Assembly (NCBI GenBank): GCA_002840735.1
Contig: PHBY01000003.1
Span: 122,734-186,733, forward strand
From: Chloroflexi bacterium HGW-Chloroflexi-2
GTDB taxonomy: Bacteria > Chloroflexota > Anaerolineae > Anaerolineales > Anaerolineaceae
Direction of reading: 5' to 3'
Length of the DNA stretch: 64,000 nt
Shown: positions 28,792 through 37,529 of the stretch, in pieces
How the letters are laid out: each line of letters opens with the position of its first letter
Numbering within the stretch: position 1 is the stretch's first letter
Program-made: the position numbers and the translations under genes
The notes under the pieces: model-generated
Databases searched by the model: none
What the model saw: only the letters and a program-made list of their open reading frames with translations
What the model was told of the DNA's origin: nothing

Positions 28792-30281
28792 TCCTTCTTC
28801 CCAAATAAGCCTTGAGGTCGGACCAGTAAGACAATGATCATTATGATGACGGTTGAAGCTTCTGCCAGGGCAGGTGATAGGGATAATTTTAGTGCGAAAT
28901 AATCACCGAAAGCGCGTGCCATACCTAGAATTAATGCCCCCACAAAGGCACCCACATAACTGCCCATTCCTCCGATGACAACAGTGATAAAACCTTGCAT
29001 CAAATATTGATCACCCATCTGTGGTTGGATTGGAAGGAATGGACCTGCACCAATTCCACCGAGAGCAGCCATCCCAACGCCCATAGCAAAAACCACCGTA
29101 AATACTTTCTTGACATTGATACCAAGGGCTTCAACCATTTGCGGATCCTGGACTCCGGCACGGATGATCATGCCAAGCCGTGTTTTTGTCATCAGTAATA
29201 TCAGGAAAATGAACATAACAATCCCAAGAAAGATGACAAAAAGACGATAAGTAGGAAAAGTGACACCTGAGATATCAATGGTGGAATAACCATTGCGTAG
29301 CCAATCTAAAAGATTGGCAGCCTTGCCAGACTGGGCAAATAAAGGTGGTCGCGACATCTGGTAAGCAAGAGGATCCCACAACAATTGCACCAATTCACGA
29401 ATGACATAACTGAGTCCAAGTGTTAACAGTACAATAAAGAAGGATCTAACGTATAGCGGGCGAATAAGTGTCATCTCAGTGATAGCGCCAAAGAGAAAAC
29501 CAGAAGCAACTGCTAATAAGATAGCGATAAGGAAACGCCAGTTTCCGTTCATGAGTAGCAAAGTTTCAGGTGCAGATTCGCGAATTAAGGTGGAAACAAT
29601 CGTAAGGATCAATAACACCAGCGGGATAACGAGCTTTGGTAATACCTTTTCCTTCGGTGCAAACTCAGTTTTATCGCCAGGTTTTGAAACTGCAAATGCC
29701 ACCAAAAGACCACTTATCAACATCAGTAACGGACGATACCAGTAAACTGAAAGTGGCTCCTGAGAACTGATCTCTGATAGCGGATTTCCAGCCGTGGAGG
29801 TCGTCATCGCGACCATGGCAGTTTTTGCCAATCCAAGGATGTCCAAACCAAGAAAACCGACAATGGCAGCGAATAGTGCCAGAGCATAGGCAATCTTAGG
29901 CAGTGCATTCTGCCACTTTTCAGAAATCTGCCACCGAATCAAATAAGGTTTCATGACTGTAGTCAGCATGACACCACAGGCAAAAGCCAGAATTGTAGGT
30001 AATAAGCCAAAAATGAAGGTGGGATTTGTATAAAGTTGCCACCCCATATAAGCGCCTAACATGAACATGGATCCATGTGCGAAATTCAGTACATCCATCA
30101 AACCGAATATGAGTGTGAGACCAGCTGCTACTAAAAAGAACAGTGAGCCAAGCGTCAGCCCGGAAAGGGTTGTACGAATGAAGGGTTCCTTGCCTGCATA
30201 CAGGTATAACGCAAAGATCACACCGATTACAACGACAACGGAAATAGCAAGTGTCAATATTTTTTTAGTCCTGGGATTCAT
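28788..30281 (-). CDS. livH: LivH-type permease with a large internal insertion
   Basis: The 497-residue permease is much longer than the usual roughly 300. The N-terminal core with LTLIFGLMDVLNFAHG (55-70) is normal. The core resumes at about 269 with EMTLIRPLYVRS and TLGLSYVIREL and ends with GGMGSYVGAFVGA. Between about 95 and 235 lies an extra segment of some 140 residues with several additional hydrophobic helices and a charged linker (SKPGDKTEFAPKEKVLPK). The insertion keeps the frame and the conserved core, so the protein is probably functional. The first 17 nt overlap livF. Confidence 0.9.
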   Translation of the reverse strand: MNPRTKKILTLAISVVVVIGVIFALYLYAGKEPFIRTTLSGLTLGSLFFLVAAGLTLIFGLMDVLNFAHGSMFMLGAYMGWQLYTNPTFIFGLLPTILAFACGVMLTTVMKPYLIRWQISEKWQNALPKIAYALALFAAIVGFLGLDILGLAKTAMVAMTTSTAGNPLSEISSQEPLSVYWYRPLLMLISGLLVAFAVSKPGDKTEFAPKEKVLPKLVIPLVLLILTIVSTLIRESAPETLLLMNGNWRFLIAILLAVASGFLFGAITEMTLIRPLYVRSFFIVLLTLGLSYVIRELVQLLWDPLAYQMSRPPLFAQSGKAANLLDWLRNGYSTIDISGVTFPTYRLFVIFLGIVMFIFLILLMTKTRLGMIIRAGVQDPQMVEALGINVKKVFTVVFAMGVGMAALGGIGAGPFLPIQPQMGDQYLMQGFITVVIGGMGSYVGAFVGALILGMARAFGDYFALKLSLSPALAEASTVIIMIIVLLVRPQGLFGKKE

Positions 30282-31032
30282 GGTTCATCTCCAATTCTTT
30301 ACGTGTTTTGATGCTTGCTCCCAGGTAATGATGGATTAATTCCGGATCATTGACCAGATCAGCCATCAAGCCCGATTGAACGCTTTTTCCATCATCGATA
30401 ATGGTGTAATTCAATGCCAATTGGCTGGCCATGATGAAGTTTTGTTCTACCAGGAGAATCGTGGTTTTTTCACTGAGTACTCGTATAGCTTCCATCATTT
30501 GCTGGATTAGAATAGGTGCCAATCCTTCACTGGGTTCGTCAATCAAAAGAAGTTTATTATCTGGCACCAGCGCTCGTGCGACTGCCAACATTTGTTGTTG
30601 ACCACCTGAAAGGTGATTACCTGGAAGTTTGTAAAGACGTTTCAAGTCTGGAAAAAGATTAAAAATAAAGTCAGCATTTCGGTCAAAGTCGCCCTTTTTA
30701 CGTTCTGCTAATTTTAGATTTTCTAAAACTGAAAGAGCTCGGAAAATGGCGCGATGTTCTGGAACGTATCCTATGCCTAGATTGGCAATATTAAAAGCTC
30801 GTTTTCCCTGTATTTCCATGCCATCAAAAATGATTTTTCCTTCCCGAGGGGGTGTTAGACCGAGAATAGATTTCAAAGTCGTTGTTTTACCTGCGCCATT
30901 ACGACCCAACATTACTGTAATCGAACCTTTGGCTACACTTAATGAAACACTCTCGAGAATGTGAAACTGCCCAATGAAGGTATGAATTTGATCCACCACC
31001 AGCAGGTCTTGTTGATTGTTTTGATCACTCAT
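30265..31032 (-). CDS. livF: Liv-type ABC transporter ATP-binding protein LivF
   Basis: This 255-residue ATPase has Walker A GRNGAGKTT, the signature LSGGQQQ, Walker B LLLIDEPSEGLAP and the H-loop EQNF. The SEGLAP sequence after Walker B is the LivF hallmark. It pairs with LivG as the cytoplasmic motor. Its start overlaps the livG stop by 4 nt and its end overlaps livH by 17 nt, so the genes are translationally coupled. Confidence 0.95.
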   Translation of the reverse strand: MSDQNNQQDLLVVDQIHTFIGQFHILESVSLSVAKGSITVMLGRNGAGKTTTLKSILGLTPPREGKIIFDGMEIQGKRAFNIANLGIGYVPEHRAIFRALSVLENLKLAERKKGDFDRNADFIFNLFPDLKRLYKLPGNHLSGGQQQMLAVARALVPDNKLLLIDEPSEGLAPILIQQMMEAIRVLSEKTTILLVEQNFIMASQLALNYTIIDDGKSVQSGLMADLVNDPELIHHYLGASIKTRKELEMNHESQD

Positions 31033-31799
31033 GTTAACTCTCCATACAGATCACCCAGATATGCAGATTGAACCTGTTTATTCGTAGCAATCTCATGAGG
31101 GGATCCTTCTGCCAGGATTCTGCCCTGGTTCATGACAGTAACAACATCAGAAATGGACATGACCATATCCATGCGGTGTTCAACCAGGATCGCAGTACGA
31201 TCTTTTTGATGGACTACCTTATTGATAATTTTGATCAATTCTGGTACCTGCTCGGAGGACATCCCAGCTGTAGGTTCATCAAAAAGCAGAAGTTCCGGAT
31301 CGCAAGCCAACATGATGCCCAGTTCCAGTTTGCGTTTTTCCCCGTGAGGCAAATCTCTTGCCATAAACAGTTCCCTCCCACTCAGCCCAATCATATCAAT
31401 GACCTCTTCGGATTTATTGATATATTGATGAAAATTATCTGCCAGTTGGAAAAGTTTGAAATTGTCTTTTCCCATAGCCTGGGCTGCCAACCTGATGTTT
31501 TCGAGAACTGTCAGATTTGGAAAGATATTGGTGATTTGGTACGATCGTCCGATCCCCAAATGAGCTCTCTTCTGAGGGGAAACACGGGTGATGTCATTGC
31601 CCTTGTAAATGACACTGCCATTGGTGGGAGGCATCACACCACTCAATAAATTGAATAAGGTGGTTTTCCCTGCCCCATTCGGTCCAATGATGGCATGCAT
31701 GGTCTGTTTCTGGATTTTAATACTGACATCATCCACAGCCACCAATCCACCAAAAACTTTGGACAGGTTTACCGCTTCAAGAATAATTTCATTGGACAT
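31029..31799 (-). CDS. livG: Liv-type ABC transporter ATP-binding protein LivG
   Basis: This 256-residue ATPase has Walker A GPNGAGKTT, Walker B LLLFDEPTAGMS and the H-loop EHRMDMV. The signature position reads LPHGEKR in place of LSGGQ: the LivG-type LSYGxQR motif is altered, while the FDEPTAGM that identifies LivG is intact. It forms the second nucleotide-binding subunit of the importer. It overlaps livF by 4 nt. About 200 nt with a strong hairpin separate it from the binding-protein gene upstream. Confidence 0.94.
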   Translation of the reverse strand: MSNEIILEAVNLSKVFGGLVAVDDVSIKIQKQTMHAIIGPNGAGKTTLFNLLSGVMPPTNGSVIYKGNDITRVSPQKRAHLGIGRSYQITNIFPNLTVLENIRLAAQAMGKDNFKLFQLADNFHQYINKSEEVIDMIGLSGRELFMARDLPHGEKRKLELGIMLACDPELLLFDEPTAGMSSEQVPELIKIINKVVHQKDRTAILVEHRMDMVMSISDVVTVMNQGRILAEGSPHEIATNKQVQSAYLGDLYGELT

Positions 31800-31957
31800 A
31801 AAAATTAACCTTTTTTATTTTCTGAATCTGATTGAAATATCAAATAATAACAATTTAAAATATCGGATACCGCTAAAACAAGAAATTTAAATTTCTCACC
31901 TTTCATTTAAATAGAAAACATGATCAAGCAGGGTTATAGCTATTAAATTAAACTTTT

Positions 31958-31987
31958 AATGAGGAGGGATAAGTATCCCTCCTCATT
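31958..31987 (-). terminator. Strong hairpin after the binding-protein gene
   Basis: AATGAGGAGGGAT and ATCCCTCCTCATT form a perfect 13-bp stem with a 4-nt loop, starting 14 nt after the binding-protein stop. On the minus strand it is followed by AAAAGTTTAATTT rather than a pure T run. It could be a partial terminator or an mRNA-stabilising hairpin that makes the binding protein more abundant than the permeases. Confidence 0.7.
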
Positions 31988-32001
31988 CGTGCAACATTTA
32001 T

Positions 32002-33423
32002 TTATTCTACAGGAATAACAGGCAGGTCGCCACAGCGGGCTGCGTAATCACCTGCCAGCGTGCAGGGCACACCCAGTTCATCAAATTCTGATACATAAAT
32101 AGTCTCAAAGAACTCATATTCATTTACACCATCGCCATCCAGATCTGGATTCAAGTTTACCAATTTGAGGATATTCATAGGTTGTTCACAAACATGGTCT
32201 TCAGGTCGAATATGGTAAGTTCCTTTAGGACCTTCAAATGTCATTCCTTCAAGGGCTGCAATCATAGCATCACCTGAAGTGTCACCACCAGTTATTTCGA
32301 GTGCTTTTGCAAGCGCAATAGCCGATGCCATACCACCAGCAGTGAAAAGGTCCGGATAAGCATTAATGGCACCATCTGCCTCATCTTTGTATTTGGCAAA
32401 ATGGTTCTCTACAAGCCAATCGTTGACATCATTATCAGGAACAGTGTAATGGTATACATTCAAACCAATTGAGTTCAATGTACTCTCACCAAAGACGGCT
32501 CCGAAGGATACATTATCACCAAAACCAGTTCCAACTGTCATTTCCTCTAATGCTCCCATATCAGCCAATCCCTGGAAAAGGGTGACATAACCTGTGCCTG
32601 ACCATGTCAGGAACAGATTTTCAGCACCAGAATCCATTGCTTGCTGGATGTAGGGGGTGAAGTCAGTGGTTTCAAAAGGTGCATAAATATCAGCAACCAG
32701 TTCACCACCAAATTTTTCGACAGAAAACTTGAGTGCTGCGCCAGAACCCTGACCAAAAGCATTGTCCACACCAATATGCGCAAATGTTGGTCCAACATTC
32801 TCAACCAGGTATTTAGCAATAATCAATGTGTCGTCAAAACTTGTTCGTGCAGTTCGGAAGACATAAGGATTGAAGTACGCACCGGTGGTGAAATAGGATG
32901 CAGCCGGGTCAATCATCAAAATGATTTCATTTTCAAGGGCGACATTCGTCAATGCAATAGCACTGGCGGAGGAAACCGGACCCTGAAGCAATTCCACACC
33001 ATCTCGTTCAATCAGTTCCAAGGCAAGTGATACTGCTTTTTCAGGATTCCCCTCATCATCTTTGACAATAACTTCAATCGGGCGATTGGCGATAATGTAT
33101 CGACCCTGATCATCGGTTTTTCCACCAGACATATACTGAAGACCCATTTCAAAACCACGTTGTTGTTGCAAACCGTAAAGAGCCATCGCTCCGGACATCA
33201 TGCCAATTTGGCCAATCTTGAGAACGGGACCTAATTCAGGTTCTTCGACAACTTCCTCTACCTCTTCCACTTCTTCAACAGGTGCTGCAGTGGGTTCAAC
33301 CTGGACAGTTGGTTCTTCTACAGGTGCTACAGGTTCAGGTGTTGGTGTAACTTGTGATACACAGGCACTCAGAACCATCGACAAGATCATCACGATACTT
33401 AATAAACCTAGCAACTTTTTCAT
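32002..33423 (-). CDS. livK: Periplasmic-binding lipoprotein of a Liv-type ABC importer
   Basis: This 473-residue substrate-binding lipoprotein delivers its ligand to LivHMGF. It has a signal peptide with the lipobox LSAC near residue 21. A Pro/Glu/Val-rich spacer follows (about 25-62, repeats of VEE), then a type I two-lobe binding fold (IGQIGMMSGAMALYG; EGNPEKAVSLALELIERDGV; GVDNAFGQGSGAALKF). Amide and leucine binding proteins share this fold, so the ligand cannot be read from sequence. It is first in the transporter block and follows the hydratase gene by about 100 nt. Confidence 0.93.
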   Translation of the reverse strand: MKKLLGLLSIVMILSMVLSACVSQVTPTPEPVAPVEEPTVQVEPTAAPVEEVEEVEEVVEEPELGPVLKIGQIGMMSGAMALYGLQQQRGFEMGLQYMSGGKTDDQGRYIIANRPIEVIVKDDEGNPEKAVSLALELIERDGVELLQGPVSSASAIALTNVALENEIILMIDPAASYFTTGAYFNPYVFRTARTSFDDTLIIAKYLVENVGPTFAHIGVDNAFGQGSGAALKFSVEKFGGELVADIYAPFETTDFTPYIQQAMDSGAENLFLTWSGTGYVTLFQGLADMGALEEMTVGTGFGDNVSFGAVFGESTLNSIGLNVYHYTVPDNDVNDWLVENHFAKYKDEADGAINAYPDLFTAGGMASAIALAKALEITGGDTSGDAMIAALEGMTFEGPKGTYHIRPEDHVCEQPMNILKLVNLNPDLDGDGVNEYEFFETIYVSEFDELGVPCTLAGDYAARCGDLPVIPVE

Positions 33424-33529
33424 CTTTATTTCTCCTTATAGATCATTTTAATTGATTTTGATTTGGATAAATATTTACTAAATCTTTCTTAATGAATACC
33501 TCCTTATCTTCAAATAATACGTATAAATT

Positions 33530-33961
33530 TTATGAAGGTTCATGGATTAATACTGTTTCACCAGTCAAAATATCATTACCAAATTGGTTATAACAATCCA
33601 TCTTCATTGTTACCAGACGTTTTTCAGGTGACCAATTGAGCACTTCCACCTTCACAGTAACGGTATCCCCTAACAAAACTGGTTTAAGAAATTCCAACTG
33701 TTGCCTGAGAATATTAAATTTAATCCCTGGCAAGTGATTTCGAAGAACACCGTTTACTAAACCAACTATTAATGCTGATTGCGCTAATCTTTTTCCTGAA
33801 TTGCTTTCATCAGCGATAATGGCATTGATATGCATGGGATGAAAATCTGCCACCAATCCGGAAAAAAGATTGATGTCGGACTCATTAATGGTTTTGGAAA
33901 AATGAGTTTTTTCTCCAATCGTAATATTGTTTTCGTTTTCAAGTTCCTTAGTTATCAGCAT
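33530..33961 (-). CDS. MaoC-like (hot-dog fold) enoyl-CoA hydratase
   Basis: The product has about 143 residues with the MaoC/R-hydratase signature FSGLVADFHPMHIN, containing the catalytic Asp and His, and the downstream SALIVGLVNG. Such enzymes add water to 2-enoyl-CoA to give (R)-3-hydroxyacyl-CoA. The open frame reaches 33973 through a TTG; the ATG at 33961 is preferred. It overlaps the end of the upstream alpha/beta-hydrolase gene by about 14 nt. Its place among thiolase, CoA-transferase and SDR genes fits a beta-oxidation-like route. Confidence 0.85.
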   Translation of the reverse strand: MLITKELENENNITIGEKTHFSKTINESDINLFSGLVADFHPMHINAIIADESNSGKRLAQSALIVGLVNGVLRNHLPGIKFNILRQQLEFLKPVLLGDTVTVKVEVLNWSPEKRLVTMKMDCYNQFGNDILTGETVLIHEPS

Positions 33962-34748
33962 ATTTGTAAACAAACCCCTGCACTAAACTATTAAATTCCT
34001 GTGGTTTTTCCAGGCATAAAGCATGCCCGGATCCTGGCACCACATAAAATTCAGAATCAGGTATCAATTTCGCTATTTTATCTGAATAAGATCGGGTCTT
34101 TAGAATATCGTTTTCTCCAATGACAACCATCGTTGGAACCTGAATGTTCGGTAATAATTCAGTGATATTCAGCTGATAGAAGCTATCCATTAAGCGAATA
34201 AACGCATCAAAATCAAGTTGTCGGTATTTTTCCTCCAAAATAGGCAGAATTTTCTGATTTTTGGTGATCCAATCTTCGGAAAAGTTTAATGGCGTGGTCA
34301 CTTTTAATAATAAGGCTGCATTTTTCTGTTCAGCAGCAGCCACCCAGGTATCACCAAATGATTTCAACAAGAGGTCAACTTGAGATACGCCATCAAAAAC
34401 CATTAATGTTTTTGTTTTTTGGGGATATTTCAAGGCAAACACCATGCTTATTTCAGATCCATACGAAATACCTGCGATATGAGCTCGTTCAATTTTTAAC
34501 GCAGATAATAATTCTGATAAATCATCAGCATGTTGTTCCATAGAATATTGCCCGGCAGGGTGATCGGATTGCCACATTCCACGACAATCATAAACCAACA
34601 CTTGAAAATGCCTGGATAATTCTTTAATCTGAAAATTCCAACTGGCTGTACTCATCAGGATGCCATTTGAAAGAACAAGGGTTTCCTTCTCAGGTTTACC
34701 ATGTAATTCATAATATAGATTGATGTTGTTTACATAACAATATGGCAT
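33948..34748 (-). CDS. Alpha/beta hydrolase
   Basis: This 266-residue hydrolase has the nucleophile elbow GISYGS (S95), a catalytic Asp in GENDILK and a His in GSGHALCLEKP. The sequence resembles 3-oxoadipate enol-lactonase and related esterases or C-C hydrolases. It is cytosolic, with no signal peptide. It lies between the DUF35 gene (11 nt) and the hydratase gene (overlap), so it probably acts in the same pathway. The substrate is unknown. Confidence 0.9.
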   Translation of the reverse strand: MPYCYVNNINLYYELHGKPEKETLVLSNGILMSTASWNFQIKELSRHFQVLVYDCRGMWQSDHPAGQYSMEQHADDLSELLSALKIERAHIAGISYGSEISMVFALKYPQKTKTLMVFDGVSQVDLLLKSFGDTWVAAAEQKNAALLLKVTTPLNFSEDWITKNQKILPILEEKYRQLDFDAFIRLMDSFYQLNITELLPNIQVPTMVVIGENDILKTRSYSDKIAKLIPDSEFYVVPGSGHALCLEKPQEFNSLVQGFVYKYADN

Positions 34749-34759
34749 CTTTTTCCCAA

Positions 34760-35158
34760 TTAAACCTCAAAAGCTAATATGACACTTTCACCACGTTCAA
34801 TAAATTTTGCTTTTACCGAAGTACCAATCTTAATCTTTTCTGGTTCTGATAAATCAAAACCATAGATTTCAGCACTCACCATTGGACCTTCGGACATTTT
34901 GACAATACCCACGCAATTTGGATTTTCTCTTCCAAAGCCAGCAGCCACCATTTTTGAGTTCGGAACATAAACAACTGAATAAGCCTGAAGCGTTCCTTCA
35001 CCGGCTAGTTCAATGATGTCTAAATTTTGTGATTTACAATGATCACAAATAACTCTGGGTGGTAAGTGGATTCTTCCGCATTCTTTACATTGCGTACCTG
35101 ATATTTTTTTCTTCTTAATTTCGTTGAAATAACTATTTATTGTTAGGTCTACACTCAT
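34760..35158 (-). CDS. DUF35 zinc-ribbon OB-fold protein (thiolase partner)
   Basis: The product has about 132 residues. The start at 35158 has GGAG 5 nt before it and lies just after the thiolase stop. The N-terminal helix is followed by a zinc ribbon with C24, C27, C38 and C41 and by an OB fold (EGTLQAYSVVY; PNCVGIVKM). DUF35 proteins form complexes with thiolases or HMG-CoA synthase-like enzymes and bind the CoA moiety. Its place directly after the thiolase gene supports such a complex here. Confidence 0.92.
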   Translation of the reverse strand: MSVDLTINSYFNEIKKKKISGTQCKECGRIHLPPRVICDHCKSQNLDIIELAGEGTLQAYSVVYVPNSKMVAAGFGRENPNCVGIVKMSEGPMVSAEIYGFDLSEPEKIKIGTSVKAKFIERGESVILAFEV

Positions 35159-35159
35159 G

Positions 35160-36422
35160 TTATCTCCGTTCAAAAATGTTTACAATACAGGTTTGTCCGG
35201 TACCACCCACGTTATGGGTCAAACCCAAATCTGGATTTCCTGATAATTGGCGATCTCCAGCCTGCCCACGCAGTTGCTTCCATACTTCAACCACCTGCCC
35301 CGCTCCTGAAGCGCCAACAGGATGACCTTTGGACTTTAATCCTCCGGATGTATTGATTGGTTTTGATCCTGTTCGCGAGGTTTGTCCTTCCTCAGCAGCC
35401 TTGCCGCCTTTACCTTCCTCGAAAAACCCTAAATCCTCAGTGGCAATGATTTCAGCGATGGTAAAGCAGTCATGGACTTCTGCCAACTTTACATCGGATG
35501 CTGAAACTCCAGCCATTTCATAAGCTTTATCTGCGGCTAATTTTGCGGATGGAATGGATGTTAAGGATGATCTTGCGTGTAATGGCCCATCACTGGCTGC
35601 CCCTGATCCAATCACGAAAATTGGATGGTCTGTGAATTGATATGCCAGCTCTTCACTGACCAGTAATAGTGCAGCCCCACCATCAGAAACCGGTGAACAA
35701 TCATATAATCTCATTGGCCATGCAATCAGGGGGTTGGATTTATTATCAGAAAGAAAATCCAATTCTGTTTCCCATGTTGGTGCTGGTTTTCCTTTATTAA
35801 TAGCGCTGGCCCTTTTAATTTCCATAATCTCAGAAATCTTCTGACCAAATTGTGCTTTTGGATTTAGAGAACCGTGTTTGTGATTCTTTATTCCCACTTT
35901 CATAAATGTTTCGGGGGTTGCGCCATAAGCATGCATATAAGCAGTTGCCATGGAGGCATAAAAACCCGGGAAGGTAAATCCAGCGTTTACTTCATAAGGA
36001 ATATCCGCAGCAGTAGCCAATGTATCGGTAACTGCGCTGATCGGTAAATCTGTCATTTTCTCAATTCCACCAACCAGTACGATATCATACAGACCCGATG
36101 CGATGGCAATCATTCCCTCGCGAAAGGCAACGCTGGAACTGGCACATGCCCCTTCCAACCGAACTGCAGGTATGGGTGAAAGTCCAATCCAGTTAGCGAT
36201 AATAGGAGCTAAATGTGCCTGTCCTTCAAACAGATCACTGCTATAGTTTCCCAGATAAAAAGCTTCAATGTCTTTTGGGTCAATACCCTTATCAACCGTC
36301 GTTAGAAGATCTTTGTATGCATCAACAAAAATATCCCTTGAAGTAAAACCAGGAAAGCTACCAAACTTGCTCATTCCAGCACCTACAACTGCAACACCAC
36401 GACCTAATTTTTTATTTCCCAT
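35160..36422 (-). CDS. Thiolase family protein (SCP2/archaeal type)
   Basis: This 420-residue acyl-CoA acyltransferase makes or cleaves 3-oxoacyl-CoA. The nucleophilic Cys is in EGACASSS (C93), a catalytic His in GLKSKGHPVGASG, and the C-terminal motif is HNVGGTG. The His replacing the usual second Cys is typical of SCP2-type and archaeal thiolases, which need a DUF35 partner; one is encoded directly downstream. It belongs to the SDR-to-hydratase gene block and would release acetyl-CoA in the degradative direction. Confidence 0.92.
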   Translation of the reverse strand: MGNKKLGRGVAVVGAGMSKFGSFPGFTSRDIFVDAYKDLLTTVDKGIDPKDIEAFYLGNYSSDLFEGQAHLAPIIANWIGLSPIPAVRLEGACASSSVAFREGMIAIASGLYDIVLVGGIEKMTDLPISAVTDTLATAADIPYEVNAGFTFPGFYASMATAYMHAYGATPETFMKVGIKNHKHGSLNPKAQFGQKISEIMEIKRASAINKGKPAPTWETELDFLSDNKSNPLIAWPMRLYDCSPVSDGGAALLLVSEELAYQFTDHPIFVIGSGAASDGPLHARSSLTSIPSAKLAADKAYEMAGVSASDVKLAEVHDCFTIAEIIATEDLGFFEEGKGGKAAEEGQTSRTGSKPINTSGGLKSKGHPVGASGAGQVVEVWKQLRGQAGDRQLSGNPDLGLTHNVGGTGQTCIVNIFERR

Positions 36423-36440
36423 ACATTACACCTCTAAACA

Positions 36441-37508
36441 TTATTTCAATTCAAGTAAAAATTGATGAAAACTTTGATTGAATTCTGCAAGTTTCTCAAT
36501 ATGAGGACTATGCGCAGTATTCTCAAGAACAACTTCTTTATAACTGCCACCATTTTGTTGATACTTCTCAAAAACTACACGTGTTTGAAGAACCATTGGT
36601 TGTGGCGGAAAGACCTCTTCTCCCGGATAACCTGGAACAAATCCCAATTTTCCTAAAGTGGGAATGTCAAACATTGACATATCACTGACGATCTGATCTT
36701 TATCACCCCTTATCCATAGAATAGGTGGTTTCGGTGCCACTGCAATCAGATCCGGAACATCATTGATCATGTATTTTCCAGATCCTCCATTCAATGCACC
36801 CCATTTTCCTGGTCCAACAAATGGCCAATTGGTCGAAGGTACAGAGTCTCCAGGGTACTTGTCACTCCCAATTTTCTCTTGCAAACTTGCAGTTAATAGA
36901 TCTTCCTCATCTGCTGCTCTAAATGGTGGAACATAATAAAAAGTATTGATGATGTTTCTTGGAGAATTTGGGTCAGTAGAACTACGATCACCTTCCCGTA
37001 TACGGCGAATAAACTCTGGATTTACCGATCCACCACCACAGCCAGCGAAATCATCATAAACCGGAATCCCTTCTTCACCTTTGGTACCGCCAAATCCATA
37101 AGGAGATACCGGTGCTACAAAAGTCATGGATTTGATTTTTTCGGGTTGATCAATCAACATTCGATAAATTGGCGCAGCGCCTAGTGACCATCCTACAAAA
37201 TGCGCTTTTTCAATAGCTAACACTTCCATTAACGCCAGGATGTCTTCACTCCAATCTTTTAGTCCACGGGTGGCATCCGTTAGTTTATCTTCCGTCCATC
37301 CATACCCTCTCAGATCAGGGGCTATCCCTCTGAATCCCTCAGGCAAAGAAAGCATGGGGTCTTGCCAATACAAGGCTGCGGCGAAATTTCCATGGAGGAA
37401 TATAACCGGTTCATTATCCTGTTTTCCGGAAAGTAAAACATGCATTTCCAATCGATCTGTTTTAACCATTTCCGATTTGATACCACTTTTAGGTAAGGGC
37501 TTTTCCAT
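36441..37508 (-). CDS. Alpha/beta hydrolase (second in cluster)
   Basis: This 355-residue hydrolase has the oxyanion region FLHGNFAAA, the nucleophile elbow GWSLGA (S108), the Asp region in RGDKDQIV and the His in ENTAHSPHIEKL. It is longer than the first hydrolase because of a cap region (about 140-250). It lies between the CoA-transferase and thiolase genes with gaps of about 20 nt. Two hydrolases in one block suggest ester or C-C bond cleavage of the imported compound. The substrate is unknown. Confidence 0.9.
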   Translation of the reverse strand: MEKPLPKSGIKSEMVKTDRLEMHVLLSGKQDNEPVIFLHGNFAAALYWQDPMLSLPEGFRGIAPDLRGYGWTEDKLTDATRGLKDWSEDILALMEVLAIEKAHFVGWSLGAAPIYRMLIDQPEKIKSMTFVAPVSPYGFGGTKGEEGIPVYDDFAGCGGGSVNPEFIRRIREGDRSSTDPNSPRNIINTFYYVPPFRAADEEDLLTASLQEKIGSDKYPGDSVPSTNWPFVGPGKWGALNGGSGKYMINDVPDLIAVAPKPPILWIRGDKDQIVSDMSMFDIPTLGKLGFVPGYPGEEVFPPQPMVLQTRVVFEKYQQNGGSYKEVVLENTAHSPHIEKLAEFNQSFHQFLLELK

Positions 37509-37529
37509 TATATTTTCTCCTTTTCTGAT

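Noticed and set aside
31068..31649. 193-codon plus-strand frame inside livG
   Set aside because: It is fully covered by the ATPase gene on the minus strand, whose Walker motifs are unmistakable.
33200..33451. Repeated acidic GAA/GAG-type codons (VEEVEEVEE) in the binding-protein gene read as a possible tandem DNA repeat
   Set aside because: It is a short spacer after the lipobox, a common feature of lipoproteins, not an independent repeat.
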